A DNA stretch of 64,000 bases from Pseudolactococcus plantarum (GTDB lineage Bacteria > Bacillota > Bacilli > Lactobacillales > Streptococcaceae): contig NZ_JXJX01000002.1 of NCBI RefSeq assembly GCF_002441715.1, positions 78,104-142,103 on the forward strand. The letters run 5' to 3'. Every line of letters begins with the position of its first letter. Positions within the stretch are counted from its first letter, which is position 1. Made by a program: the position numbers and the translations under genes. The notes below the pieces were generated by a model, which saw only the letters and a list, made by a program, of their open reading frames with translations, made no database searches and was not told the origin of the DNA. This document shows, in pieces, positions 40,493-50,280 of the stretch.

Positions 40493-40603
40493 TTAATTTA
40501 ACGCAACAAAATTATTTTTTGCAATCAAATAATAGGTTTGTGGTATATGTGGATGTGCCATACCGCCTATTACCAGAGAATTAATTGTTTCCAGCCTTGT
40601 CAT
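40493..40603 (-). pseudogene. Orphan copy of the secreted-protein C-terminal tail
   Basis: An open frame of 36 residues: MTRLETINSLV, then IGGMAHPHIPQTYYLIAKNN and five more residues. From IGG on it matches the last residues of the 1589-residue protein (IGGMAHPHLPQTYYLIAKNN). It ends directly before the Shine-Dalgarno of membrane gene B. It is probably the leftover 3' end of another toxin allele, although it could still be translated. Confidence 0.75.
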
Positions 40604-40612
40604 TAATCTTTT

Positions 40613-41476
40613 TCATTCTAACTCCTCGGGCATTTGGTCCTCTTCCATTAATTTATAGTAAATCGTCAGAAGTAAATGATAGATTGCTAATCCAATTAGG
40701 GCAAACATTCCAGAATCCCATCGCCTTTGATTTATCTCATAGGAAAGTGAAAAATCATATGGCACAAAATCATAACTTGCCACCAGTGCAAGAAAGGAAA
40801 TACCAGACCAACTGAGGATCCAAAAAATGTAATGCCCTCGTAATTTATTTCGTACGATAGAGATCACTACTATAGCTAAGATAATCGCGATACTAGATAA
40901 AACTAGATTATAAAAGATAAACACACTTTCCAACAATACACTTAGTAAGACTTGAAAACCTATGATTTTAATATCAGTAGTGATAATTTGCTTTAACGGG
41001 AATTTTTCTTGTTTCTTTAAACTACTTACCCATTTGTGTAATTTAATAAATAACCAGATACTAACCTGCAAAATTATACTACAAACAACACTAAAAATAG
41101 GGATTAGCCCCTCTCCAGTGCTACCAAAAGGTGTATCAAAAATAGAGGTATCTAGTTGAATTAAGGCAAAGCTCAATACAGGAGAAATGATCAAATTAAG
41201 TGACAACCAATAGATTAATTTGATCTGCCATTTGTACATAATGAAACCTGTGATACACATAACAATCAGTAGGATTAGAGCTAAATATATATATAAATTG
41301 CTGTCTAAATAAATACTTGATATATATATCCCGACGTACATACACTGTATAACTGATGTAACAATTACTTGGAAAACTATGTTTTTTATAGCAATATGTC
41401 TCTTACACTCCAAAATGACAAAGTATATCAAAAAGAAAATGCCAATCAGACTGGTACTTAAATCAAGTCCAAACAT
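40613..41476 (-). CDS. Polytopic membrane protein A, putative immunity/partner protein
   Basis: A 287-residue protein with about eight hydrophobic segments; basic loops (HKWVSSLKKQEK, VRNKLRGHY) alternate with them. The start codon lies nine bases after the stop of the large secreted protein gene, with GGAGG overlapping that stop region, so the two are co-translated. Genes placed like this downstream of secreted effectors often encode immunity proteins; that is the inference here. The paralogue at 39622 supports selection for variants. Alternatives are an export or anchoring partner. Confidence 0.78.
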   Translation of the reverse strand: MFGLDLSTSLIGIFFLIYFVILECKRHIAIKNIVFQVIVTSVIQCMYVGIYISSIYLDSNLYIYLALILLIVMCITGFIMYKWQIKLIYWLSLNLIISPVLSFALIQLDTSIFDTPFGSTGEGLIPIFSVVCSIILQVSIWLFIKLHKWVSSLKKQEKFPLKQIITTDIKIIGFQVLLSVLLESVFIFYNLVLSSIAIILAIVVISIVRNKLRGHYIFWILSWSGISFLALVASYDFVPYDFSLSYEINQRRWDSGMFALIGLAIYHLLLTIYYKLMEEDQMPEELE

Positions 41477-41485
41477 CTCAACCTC

Positions 41486-44400
41486 CTACGTCAACCCAAC
41501 AAAATTATTTTTCGCGATCAAATAATAGGTTTGGGGTAAATGAGGATGTGCCATACCGCCTATTATCGGTACCTGATTTCCAAACCCACTTGTTATTATA
41601 AAAGATTTTTTGGCTGCTTCATACTTCCTTGAGACATCATTACCTAATATAGGATATGCCTCATATTGTTTTTTATAATCACCTTTACTCGCTAAATATG
41701 CTAAATCCTGCATCAAGAAAGCCAGAGTTTGGTATATATGACCTGAATTGTTTTTGTAAATATGCCGTTGTAAACGCCATCCTTTATCTAAATTGTTTTT
41801 ATAACTATCATATTCGTGAGGAATCAGCCAAGAAATAAGTAGTGTTTCCCTATTATAATCTTTACAATATATCGCAGTTCGGTCAGTTGCCACTTTGGAA
41901 AATGCGTTTAATGTGCGTTTAGTCCCACCATCATTATTATAGTCACGACCTGTTAACCACTCGAAAGTCCCAGATACATTTTTATTTTTAGATAGTGTTT
42001 TTTCATATTTTTCCGCAACACTTATTTTCTTCATCTTCCCATAATTGGTAAATCCCCAGTCCTCGAGCGGCATCTGTGGGACGATATCATCTGTGTTGAT
42101 GACGTTAAAAATTGTCTTATAATTTTTCTTATCTTGTGTTGTATTTGGTGCAGCAAAAGTATAAGTATATGTTTTATATTCAGAATCGTCCTCATACTTA
42201 GCCCCTAAAAGATTTGCGATTGCAGCCCCTCTTGAATGACCTGTTATATAGATAACTTTTTCAGCAGATGTTGAGACGTATTGTTTAACATATGCTTTAA
42301 TATATGTATTTAAACGATTGGCAGTGACATCGAAACCTTTATGGTGATGTTTATTATCCCAGTCTGGATTATTTTGATCCCAATAATCCTTTGTATCTGC
42401 ACCTACATCAAAATTTGAGCTCCATTCTTTAACAGTGCCGTTTGTCCCCCGTACTGTCACAAAAATCACCTCTTTTTCTTTTCCTTGATAGATTATCTTG
42501 CGATGACCTATACCGAGTTCAGAAATGTCGTCATCACCATATTTATTTTTGGATTGATAGCGTTTAGTATCACTCATGCCATAACAGTCAAGCATCTTTA
42601 TAATATCACCTTTAAAACTTACGCCTTCTCCAACATCTAATACTCTATCTTTATAAACAACGCTTGATAGTAACGACCCTAAAACACTCAAGTCCTTGTG
42701 GTAAGAGGTGTTACTAGCTGTAAAGAATCTTCGAAAATTAACTTTATATTCAACAGGTATTGCATCATTAATACCATACTCTGAACTACCATTAGCATCG
42801 ACCATTAATCCTGCAAAACGATTACCATTAATTTTTTCCCTATCTTTCTTATCGTTTATTCCATCAAAATCAGTATCTGGTAGTACAGGATTAGAGGTAT
42901 AATTATAAACTTCTACAACATCTTTTCCTTTATATAGATCGGGAGAAACATTATTTGCTAAACACATTGCAGTGATAAACGGTTTTATAGTTAAAGATTC
43001 TTTTTTTCCCAGTTCTTCATAGTCATATAAACCATCTTTATCTGTATCACAGCGTGAACCTACCTCACCATCCAAACGTACAGCCTGAAAATCTTTCAAT
43101 AAAACCCATGTACCTTCATTGACATTTTCACCAATATTATCCGCAATTTTTAATAACTCCTGACTAAAGTTACCATAAATATTGCCATAAATCCCTCCTG
43201 TCTGTTCATATAGTTCTTGATAGGTAGCTTTTAAATTAGATGAGGTAATGACAGAAGTCATCATATTATCTCGTTCTAAAAGCCCTATCATTTCTTCCAT
43301 ATCTGATATACCATGCCGATTTCCAACTTTAAAAGTGGCATCTGTAACAAGAATAATAAATTTCTCAGCATTCGTTCTAAAATCAAGTTTATGAGCGGTT
43401 GCCAATGCGTCAATAGCACTTTCTGGTGCATCTCCCCCACCACTAATAACAATACTGCCTAAGCCTTGTTTAAAACTATCTGAATCAGTATACCAATTAG
43501 ATAATTTATTTTTAACAACTACTGTACTATTTTCTCCATCTACCGAAATATCTTTATAATCTACTAAAGCAAAGTTTGCTTGAACATTATAAGTTGTTAA
43601 AAGTTCTTGTGCAAATACACCTAAATTATTTTTGACATTAGCAATTTCATCACTCATTGATCCTGTAGAATCAAGAACAAAAACAATATCAGCCCTTCCT
43701 GATGTAATAGTTGATTGTCTACCAATCTGCTTCGCTACTTTTTCAGCATTTATTTTATTCGATTCTGGTGGTGGTACTACTTTACTTTTTTGTCTTGCAG
43801 CAGCATAATGTCCATTATTATCCATTGTAGATGTTTTAGGCTCCTCTACAGATAAACCTTGTTTTGCACTTCGAGGTGCTATTTTATTATCAATTATTGA
43901 TTTTGGATCAACCCCTAAGTTTTTCAAAAAAGTAATATTATCCAGCACGAGATAGATGCCTTGTGATGTAATATCTGCTGAAATGACCTGTCCATCATAG
44001 GATGTTGTTAATGGTTTTAAGGTATTCCCCTCATACTTACAAATAATTAAATTTTTATTGTATTGTTCTCCCATAGATAACACAGACTCTGACAATTCAA
44101 TAGCCAATGTCATATCTGTTGTTTCAAAATCTGTTTTTAACTCTATCGGACTACCTAATAGTGCTCGCTGATTATCAAAATTATCAATATCAGAAATTTC
44201 AATTTCTGCGTGTTTATCTAATACTTTTGCCACCTTTGCTTGAAGCTTAGGAATAAATAATGAGTTGGTTTCATAAAACTGTTCATTAATTCTTTCTCGA
44301 CTTAACTCTTGTCCGATTTTCCGCTCACTATCAAGCGTTTTGCCATCGGTCTTTTGCTTGAGTGGGTCGAGACCTAGCAAAATCTCATCACCATCTGATA

Positions 44401-46255
44401 GGCCATCACCATCAGTATCTGGATTTAAGGGATCTGTCCCGAGTTCTTTTTCTTTGAGATCATCTAAGCCATCATCATCAGAATCTGCTTTAGCTGGGCT
44501 TGTCCCATTTTTAATCTCTTCTAGGTTAGCTATCCCATCTTTATCGAAATCTTCATCCCCATCGGGAATCCCATTACCATCACTATCTACTTTCAAAGGA
44601 TCTGTCAACGTCTGATGGTACTCGACACCGTCTGTTAGCCCATCACCATCAGTATCTGGATTTAGTGGATCAGTCCCGAGTATTTTCTCCAGATCATTTG
44701 GCAAGCCATCGTTATCATAATCTTCTATCGTCCCTACGATATTAGTCATGCGGCGATAGTTTTTAAGTTGGAGTTTTCTAAGCGCCTCATCTCCTTTTGC
44801 ATCATCTGACACTTTAACACTTGTCTCACCTTGGAAAGTCAAGTTTTTTATGGGTTTTAATATCATGTCTGCTTGATTCGTCACGGGTGTTTTGACATTC
44901 CATAATTTGAGTTGGTGGTCTTCAAAGATGAGTTGGTTCGTCTCATTTCTAAGATTAATCGTTCTATGACGCTGAACATGTCTACCTGTCGCTTGATTTT
45001 GGCTATCAAAAATAGCACCCGATGCTACTTTAATCTGACAATTCTTTGCTTCATATCCTTTAAAAGGGACCATTAAACTCCCGCCAGTAAAGTCAATTAG
45101 ACTGAGTTGACCTGCTCCATCTGTCTTACCTGATACAAATAGTGCACCACCTGATTCGATGGTTAACTGACAATCAGAGACTTTTCCTGACCGAAGCGGT
45201 CCTCGACCAAACTGGATGACTTTCCCTTTACCAGTTGATGTCAAGGTTAGATTAGCCCCTTTTTTGATGGTTAACCTACTTTTATCTTGATCAAAACGCC
45301 AAGCCACGCCTTTATTATTCACCTTGACCTGAGAATTTTCACCGATGACAGCTTGACCATAATGACCATAAAAAGCAGGATAATCACGGCCATGATCAGG
45401 ATTAGCGAGTTCAATCTGACAGTCTTTTCCGATAGTCAGTGCTTGACTATGGCCTGTACCGTCTTTGGGACTGTCTATGGCAAACCAGACTGTTGCATAA
45501 TTATAGTGTTCAGTTTTACCTGTCCAACTTGTCCCGTCTTCAACTGTGAGGGACCCAACATACATGTTTTCAGCAGATGTACTCAAATCTATCTTGCCAT
45601 AAAGGCTAACTGCTGCCCCATATGCCATGACTAAGCGAGCCACGCCTTTGGCATTATCCGTATTGTCATCTTGTGCAGTCGTCACATTACCAAACCGAAA
45701 GTACCAGTTCTTAGTCATATTTTCTTCGTACTTTGAAGCTTCTAAGCCCCATGACGCATGTACGTCACTCGCGCCAACAAAAGCAAAAGAAGAATAGTTA
45801 CCTACTGCTGCTGCTACACCATTTAAATTTTGACGAATACTAATATCATGCATATGAAAAAAAGAACGTGAAAAAGGGTTACCTGATTTTTCTTCCGTAA
45901 ATCCGGTTGCTTTCTCACTCGTTCTTAAGCCATGATATTTTTTTAAGGTTAATTGATGATTTTGTCCATCAATTTCTAAAGAATTTTGTCGCTTGTAATT
46001 TGTAGGACCGTGTGGGCCATTTTTTGATGTATCTGTAATATCTGCAATCAAAATAATTTTTGTGACACTTTCGTCTTGATAAGCTGCAATAAACCGATCC
46101 CAGTTATCAACCTTGACACTATTTTTATCCGCATCAAAAGCGCCATATTGTTTATAATAATCAGTTGTTGTTTGCGCACTTGCTTTGAGCATTACTCCTA
46201 AACTAACTGTAAGTGCTATCATTAACGTAGCCGCAATTACTAAAATTTTTTTCAT
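41486..46255 (-). CDS. Large secreted multidomain protein: beta-helix, TSP3 repeats, VWA, C-terminal lipase-like domain
   Basis: A 1589-residue protein. A Sec signal peptide covers about 1-27; there is no LPXTG. Residues about 50-480 have repeated beta strands resembling pectate-lyase-like adhesive domains. Residues 513-637 are calcium-type thrombospondin 3 repeats (DTDGDGLTDG, DSDDDGLDDL). A VWA domain spans about 855-1045 with the MIDAS DSTGS (862-866) and TDAT. Two more TSP3-like motifs lie at 1070-1084 and 1127-1138. The C-terminal domain (about 1185-1495) is a class 3 lipase-like alpha/beta hydrolase: GHSRG with S1341, D1389/D1390 (NTDDIVPQMP) and probably H1480 (IPHEYDSY). About 100 further residues end with IGGMAHPHLPQTYYL. 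A membrane protein gene follows immediately. A secreted lipolytic effector or toxin is the best guess; an adhesin-hydrolase is the alternative. Confidence 0.85.
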   Translation of the reverse strand: MKKILVIAATLMIALTVSLGVMLKASAQTTTDYYKQYGAFDADKNSVKVDNWDRFIAAYQDESVTKIILIADITDTSKNGPHGPTNYKRQNSLEIDGQNHQLTLKKYHGLRTSEKATGFTEEKSGNPFSRSFFHMHDISIRQNLNGVAAAVGNYSSFAFVGASDVHASWGLEASKYEENMTKNWYFRFGNVTTAQDDNTDNAKGVARLVMAYGAAVSLYGKIDLSTSAENMYVGSLTVEDGTSWTGKTEHYNYATVWFAIDSPKDGTGHSQALTIGKDCQIELANPDHGRDYPAFYGHYGQAVIGENSQVKVNNKGVAWRFDQDKSRLTIKKGANLTLTSTGKGKVIQFGRGPLRSGKVSDCQLTIESGGALFVSGKTDGAGQLSLIDFTGGSLMVPFKGYEAKNCQIKVASGAIFDSQNQATGRHVQRHRTINLRNETNQLIFEDHQLKLWNVKTPVTNQADMILKPIKNLTFQGETSVKVSDDAKGDEALRKLQLKNYRRMTNIVGTIEDYDNDGLPNDLEKILGTDPLNPDTDGDGLTDGVEYHQTLTDPLKVDSDGNGIPDGDEDFDKDGIANLEEIKNGTSPAKADSDDDGLDDLKEKELGTDPLNPDTDGDGLSDGDEILLGLDPLKQKTDGKTLDSERKIGQELSRERINEQFYETNSLFIPKLQAKVAKVLDKHAEIEISDIDNFDNQRALLGSPIELKTDFETTDMTLAIELSESVLSMGEQYNKNLIICKYEGNTLKPLTTSYDGQVISADITSQGIYLVLDNITFLKNLGVDPKSIIDNKIAPRSAKQGLSVEEPKTSTMDNNGHYAAARQKSKVVPPPESNKINAEKVAKQIGRQSTITSGRADIVFVLDSTGSMSDEIANVKNNLGVFAQELLTTYNVQANFALVDYKDISVDGENSTVVVKNKLSNWYTDSDSFKQGLGSIVISGGGDAPESAIDALATAHKLDFRTNAEKFIILVTDATFKVGNRHGISDMEEMIGLLERDNMMTSVITSSNLKATYQELYEQTGGIYGNIYGNFSQELLKIADNIGENVNEGTWVLLKDFQAVRLDGEVGSRCDTDKDGLYDYEELGKKESLTIKPFITAMCLANNVSPDLYKGKDVVEVYNYTSNPVLPDTDFDGINDKKDREKINGNRFAGLMVDANGSSEYGINDAIPVEYKVNFRRFFTASNTSYHKDLSVLGSLLSSVVYKDRVLDVGEGVSFKGDIIKMLDCYGMSDTKRYQSKNKYGDDDISELGIGHRKIIYQGKEKEVIFVTVRGTNGTVKEWSSNFDVGADTKDYWDQNNPDWDNKHHHKGFDVTANRLNTYIKAYVKQYVSTSAEKVIYITGHSRGAAIANLLGAKYEDDSEYKTYTYTFAAPNTTQDKKNYKTIFNVINTDDIVPQMPLEDWGFTNYGKMKKISVAEKYEKTLSKNKNVSGTFEWLTGRDYNNDGGTKRTLNAFSKVATDRTAIYCKDYNRETLLISWLIPHEYDSYKNNLDKGWRLQRHIYKNNSGHIYQTLAFLMQDLAYLASKGDYKKQYEAYPILGNDVSRKYEAAKKSFIITSGFGNQVPIIGGMAHPHLPQTYYLIAKNNFVGLT

Positions 46256-46475
46256 TTAAAAACTCCTTAATTTCTACACATCCTCTAGTGATGATGCGTT
46301 ACCGATGTACTCTCCTTACAAACGTTATTCTAACACAATAAAGATTATAATAACAGTTAAATTATAATTAAGGGGTTATGTGAATTAACTAAGTAGAGTT
46401 TTATCACAAAAAAAATCATTGACATGCGACCTCGTATTGCCTTGCCCCAAAAGCGCTCTGTAAGCTAAGAAAAGC

Positions 46476-46500
46476 AAAAAAAAACACCCTTACGGGTGCC
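46476..46500 (-). terminator. Terminator of sodA
   Basis: CACCC/GGGTG arms (46494-46498 and 46485-46489) with a nine-base T run on the minus strand. Confidence 0.8.
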
Positions 46501-46524
46501 TTGTTATTTATCTATTAATTTTAA

Positions 46525-47136
46525 TTATTTTGCAGCTGCGTAAAGTTCGTTGACTTTATCCCAGTTAACAAGTTCAAAGAATGCTGCGATATAATCAGGA
46601 CGAACGTTATGATATTTAAGGTAGTATGCATGTTCCCAAACATCAAGACCAAGCACTGGTGTTTCACCATCAGTAATTGGGTTATCTTGATTCGCAGATG
46701 ACGTTACTTTAAGTTCACCATTTGCATCAACAACTAGCCATGCCCAACCACTACCAAAACGGCCTGTAGCTGCTGTTTTGAATTCTGCTTTAAAGGCTTC
46801 GAAATCACCAAATTTTGCAGAGATAGCATCACCAATTTCTCCAGTTGGGTTACCACCTGCATTCGGTGCTAAAATTTCCCAGAAGAAACTATGGTTGACA
46901 TGTCCACCACCGTTGTTTTGAACTGCTGTACGGATATCTTCAGGCACTGAGCTCAACTCTTTTACCAACTCAAGTGCTGATTTTTCAGCTAATTCAGGAT
47001 GTTTTTCAATCGCTGCATTCAAGTTAGCAACATAAGTTGCATGGTGTTTATCATGGTGCAATTTCATTGTTGCTTCATCGAAAAATGGTTCAAGCGCATC
47101 GTATGCGTAGGGAAGTTCTGGAAGTGTGTGTGCCAT
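46525..47136 (-). CDS. sodA: Superoxide dismutase (Mn/Fe)
   Basis: SodA, 203 residues, converts superoxide to peroxide and oxygen. Metal ligands H27, H82, D165 and H169 are present ([27 protein letters not shown]). [11 protein letters not shown] and the Gly-Gly-rich loop suggest the Mn or cambialistic type of lactic acid bacteria. AAGGAG precedes the ATG. Single gene with its own terminator. Confidence 0.96.
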   Translation of the reverse strand: MAHTLPELPYAYDALEPFFDEATMKLHHDKHHATYVANLNAAIEKHPELAEKSALELVKELSSVPEDIRTAVQNNGGGHVNHSFFWEILAPNAGGNPTGEIGDAISAKFGDFEAFKAEFKTAATGRFGSGWAWLVVDANGELKVTSSANQDNPITDGETPVLGLDVWEHAYYLKYHNVRPDYIAAFFELVNWDKVNELYAAAK

Positions 47137-47277
47137 AATGGGTTCTCCTTATGATTCTTATTTTCTTCTTACTGACTATATTCTAACTCAAAATATAGAA
47201 ATTAACTACTATTTTGTCTATAAATTATGATCATGATTTGCTTTTGGCAAAATCAGGATGTACTAAATTTTTCTCAG

Positions 47278-48135
47278 TTATTCTGCTTTACCTTCTAAAA
47301 CGATATCTTTTGCAGTAATATCGTTACCAAAGAAACTTTTCAGTGTTGCGTCATAATCTTTAGCAAAGAATCCTGTTTCACCCAACTTTTCTAATTCTTT
47401 ATTCGTCCAGTTGAGTAAAGACGTATTTCCTTTTTTAATACCAGGATTGATCGTCGCAACATCACCAAGTTCTTTAATCCCTACTTCAAAATCAGGATTT
47501 TCTTTAACCCAAGCATACAAATAGCTATTATCATCAGCTATTGCATCCGCACGACCATCTTTCAACGCTTGAAATTGCTGTGTTTTTGATTCATATTTTT
47601 CGAGTGTCACATCTGGTTGTTTTTGGGTGAAGTAACTCTCTGCTGTCGTCCCTTTATTCACAATCACTTTTTTACCTTTTAATTGTGAAACTGTTGTGAT
47701 AGATTTATCTTTTAGACTCGCCACACCCACTGCAACTTTCATGTAGGGATTGGCAAAATCAATCACTTTTGCTCGTTCTGGTGTTTTAGTAAAATTAGCT
47801 AATACCAAATCTACTTTATTAGATTTCAATGCATCTACACGCTCTTCGGCGTTAACAATTACGTATTTAACTTTAACACCTAAATCTTTACCGATTTGAT
47901 TGGCAAGATAGACATCATAGCCTTGGTTTTTTCCTGATGCATCTAAGTACCCATAAGGTGATAGATCTCCAAATACCGCTATTTTAATCTCTCCTCTTTT
48001 TTTGATTGCACTGACACTCGAGATATTCTCTTCTTCTTTTGAGCTTGCCTTTTTCTGTGATGTTGCACATGCTGCAAGTGATACTGTAATCCCTGCTACT
48101 GCGATAATACCTAAAGTTTTTTTCCAAATTTTCAT
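47278..48135 (-). CDS. Amino-acid ABC transporter substrate-binding lipoprotein
   Basis: A 285-residue family 3 solute-binding protein. The lipobox LAAC gives Cys23 for lipid attachment. Typical stretches are IKIAVFGDLSPYGYLDASGK, DLVLANFTKTPERAKVIDF and VNKGTTAESYF. It is the last gene of a permease-permease-ATPase-binding protein operon. The arrangement with two permeases is common for glutamate/aspartate-type importers, but the ligand is not proven. Confidence 0.9.
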   Translation of the reverse strand: MKIWKKTLGIIAVAGITVSLAACATSQKKASSKEEENISSVSAIKKRGEIKIAVFGDLSPYGYLDASGKNQGYDVYLANQIGKDLGVKVKYVIVNAEERVDALKSNKVDLVLANFTKTPERAKVIDFANPYMKVAVGVASLKDKSITTVSQLKGKKVIVNKGTTAESYFTQKQPDVTLEKYESKTQQFQALKDGRADAIADDNSYLYAWVKENPDFEVGIKELGDVATINPGIKKGNTSLLNWTNKELEKLGETGFFAKDYDATLKSFFGNDITAKDIVLEGKAE

Positions 48136-48154
48136 ACTGATTTCTCCTATAAAT

Positions 48155-48886
48155 TTAATATGTTAAACTAGATAAAAATTGTTTAACACGTGGGTGTGCT
48201 TCTGTTGTAAAAAATGACGTTGCTGTCGTTTCGACAATGATTTCTCCTGCATCCATAAAAATAATGCGATCTGCTACTTGCTTGGCAAAATTCATTTCAT
48301 GTGTCACAATCAGCATCGTCATGCCCTGACCAGCTAAATCCTTAATGACAGTTAAAACCTCTCTAACCATTTCTGGATCTAGTGATGCAGTCACCTCATC
48401 AAATAATAAGACTTGGGGCACCATCACTAAACTTCGAATAATCGCAACTCTCTGTTTTTGTCCACCTGACAACTGACGCGGGTAACTCTCAGCTTTATCA
48501 GCAAGTCCGATTCTTTCTAAAAGTTGTTTGGCGATAGCAGTGACATTTTCCTTATCTCTTTTTTGGACTTTTATAGGCCCTAATAAGATGTTTTCTAGCA
48601 CTGTTAAATTTGGGAAAAGATCGTAAGATTGGAAGACCATCCCCACTTCCGGCCGTACCTTTTCCCAGGACTTTTCTGTTAGCGTCAAAGCCTCATTGTT
48701 TAATAAGATATTGCCATTATCAATCGTTTCAAGCCCATTTAACGTTCTTAGCAAAGTGGATTTTCCACTACCAGAAGGGCCTAACAATACTAATACTTCA
48801 CCTTTTTCAATTTTTAATGAAACATCTTTTAAAATGGTATGATCGCCAATCGTTTTGCTAATATGTTTCGCTTCTAGCACACTCAT
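48155..48886 (-). CDS. Amino-acid ABC transporter ATP-binding protein
   Basis: A 243-residue ATPase with Walker [10 protein letters not shown], signature QLSGGQKQRVAIIRSL and Walker B VLLFDEVTASLDPEM; note Val instead of the usual Pro after DE, and IIRSL instead of IARAL. It overlaps the upstream permease by four bases. Confidence 0.91.
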   Translation of the reverse strand: MSVLEAKHISKTIGDHTILKDVSLKIEKGEVLVLLGPSGSGKSTLLRTLNGLETIDNGNILLNNEALTLTEKSWEKVRPEVGMVFQSYDLFPNLTVLENILLGPIKVQKRDKENVTAIAKQLLERIGLADKAESYPRQLSGGQKQRVAIIRSLVMVPQVLLFDEVTASLDPEMVREVLTVIKDLAGQGMTMLIVTHEMNFAKQVADRIIFMDAGEIIVETTATSFFTTEAHPRVKQFLSSLTY

Positions 48887-49560
48887 CTCACCACCTCACT
48901 TTCTAAGTGCTTTGCTAACCTGGAAATCGGCCAACATAATATAAAATATAGTAAAAAAATAAACCCATAAACCCAAAGTGAAGCTGTAGGCACCTTGATG
49001 GTGTAATGTTCAATAATTTGCTGTCCAACTTTTATCATCTCCGGTACACCTATAATTAATAAAATAGAGGTCGTCTTGATCACCCGGGTAATCAGGTTAA
49101 GTGTAGCTGGTATAACAAGAGGCAAGCTCTGTGGCAGATAAATAAATCGATATTGCTGTAATTTGTTTAACCCTATTGCCCGACCTGCATCAGTCTGCGT
49201 TTTAGGTACACTCACGAGGGCAGATCTGACTATATCGCTCATCTCAGAAGAAATCCACAGTACAAATACAATGATCGAAACCGTTATATTACTAATAGTT
49301 GTCTGAAACATCTCTGGTAAAATATAGTAAAACAAAAATAACAATACTAATAAAGGCAAAATTCTAAATATTTCCAGATAAAGTTTAAAAATAACTTTGA
49401 TAATCCGAGACTTTGATGTGCGTAATATACCAAACAGAACGCCTAGAGATAGCCCGATGACTAGTGATATCAAAGATATCTCCGCTACCAACCACATCCC
49501 TTTGAGCAGTCGGGTTAGATTCGTACCATCAAATAGAATATCAATACCCGAAAATCCCAT
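48883..49560 (-). CDS. Amino-acid ABC transporter permease 2
   Basis: A 225-residue permease with about five membrane segments. The coupling loop DAGRAIGLNKLQQYRFIYLP and LEIFRILPLLVLLF (degenerate form of FRGTPLL) are visible. It overlaps permease 1 by 20 bases, implying coupled translation and a heterodimeric channel. Confidence 0.88.
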   Translation of the reverse strand: MGFSGIDILFDGTNLTRLLKGMWLVAEISLISLVIGLSLGVLFGILRTSKSRIIKVIFKLYLEIFRILPLLVLLFLFYYILPEMFQTTISNITVSIIVFVLWISSEMSDIVRSALVSVPKTQTDAGRAIGLNKLQQYRFIYLPQSLPLVIPATLNLITRVIKTTSILLIIGVPEMIKVGQQIIEHYTIKVPTASLWVYGFIFLLYFILCWPISRLAKHLESEVVR

Positions 49561-50200
49561 ATCTTACCCTCCTTTCAATAAAACTGATCAATAATGATAA
49601 TGGTACCAAGATAATTGCATAAGCAACGACTAGCATGAGTAAATATTCACGTGTTAAATAGTACATGCCAATCAAATCCCTAGTTACATTCGTCAAATCC
49701 ATGATCGCAATAGCAGAAAAAATAGAGGTTTCTTTTAGTAAAAAAAGTACGTTAGCTCCTATTGCTGGTACACTATTGGCAAGTCCTTGTGGTAAAATAA
49801 TGAATCTTGCCAACTGCCACCGTGTTAAGCCAATAGCTCGACCACTTTCTATCTGAATCCTAGGAACGGATGCAATACCTCCCCTAAATGCTTCACTCAT
49901 GTAGCCACCGCCTAGAAATGCTAGGCCAATCAATCCAACTGTCTCCTTTTCCAACCGAATACCAATTCTTGGCAATCCATAATATAAAAAAAATAATTGA
50001 ATCAATAAAGGTGTATTCCTGGATAAAGCGGTATAGGCATTTGCTATCTGTTTAAGAACTGGCACTTTAAAATAACTCATAAAACTCATAATCAAACCAA
50101 TGAATAAAGCAAGTAGAATACCACCTAGAGCTAATTTTAATGTCAGCAAAGTTGCACTGATATATTGTGGTAGCGCTTCTTGCATCATCTGAATGTCCAT
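49541..50200 (-). CDS. Amino-acid ABC transporter permease 1
   Basis: A 219-residue permease, first gene of the operon. Signatures LSRNTPLLIQLFF and ESGRAIGLTRWQLARFIILP are present. GAAAGGAG precedes the ATG. Upstream is a perfect 16-bp hairpin (50281-50315). Confidence 0.88.
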   Translation of the reverse strand: MDIQMMQEALPQYISATLLTLKLALGGILLALFIGLIMSFMSYFKVPVLKQIANAYTALSRNTPLLIQLFFLYYGLPRIGIRLEKETVGLIGLAFLGGGYMSEAFRGGIASVPRIQIESGRAIGLTRWQLARFIILPQGLANSVPAIGANVLFLLKETSIFSAIAIMDLTNVTRDLIGMYYLTREYLLMLVVAYAIILVPLSLLISFIERRVRYGIFGY

Positions 50201-50280
50201 AATTCTCCTTTCTATTTCTCATCTACTAACCTCTTTTATTATTTTAACGCCTAGTTGAGAAATTAGTATTAAAAAAAACA

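Larger units (their letters stand above)
39508..41476. repeat. Tandem ~1 kb duplication: toxin tail + membrane protein gene
   Basis: Two units with a period of about 991-994 bases. Start codons of the two membrane genes are 994 apart, and the starts of the two tail frames (40603 and 39612) 991 apart. The tail segments 40493-40603 and 39508-39612 are nearly identical, and both match the 3' end of the large gene. Confidence 0.85.

Noticed and set aside
44345-44719. Short regularly spaced repeats (GATGGTGATGG-type)
   Set aside because: They are in frame inside the large secreted protein and encode TSP3 calcium repeats; not a CRISPR or DNA-level repeat array.
39622-46255. Type VII (LXG/WXG) secretion locus
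   Set aside because: The large protein carries a normal Sec signal peptide, and no EssC, WXG100 or LXG gene is present.
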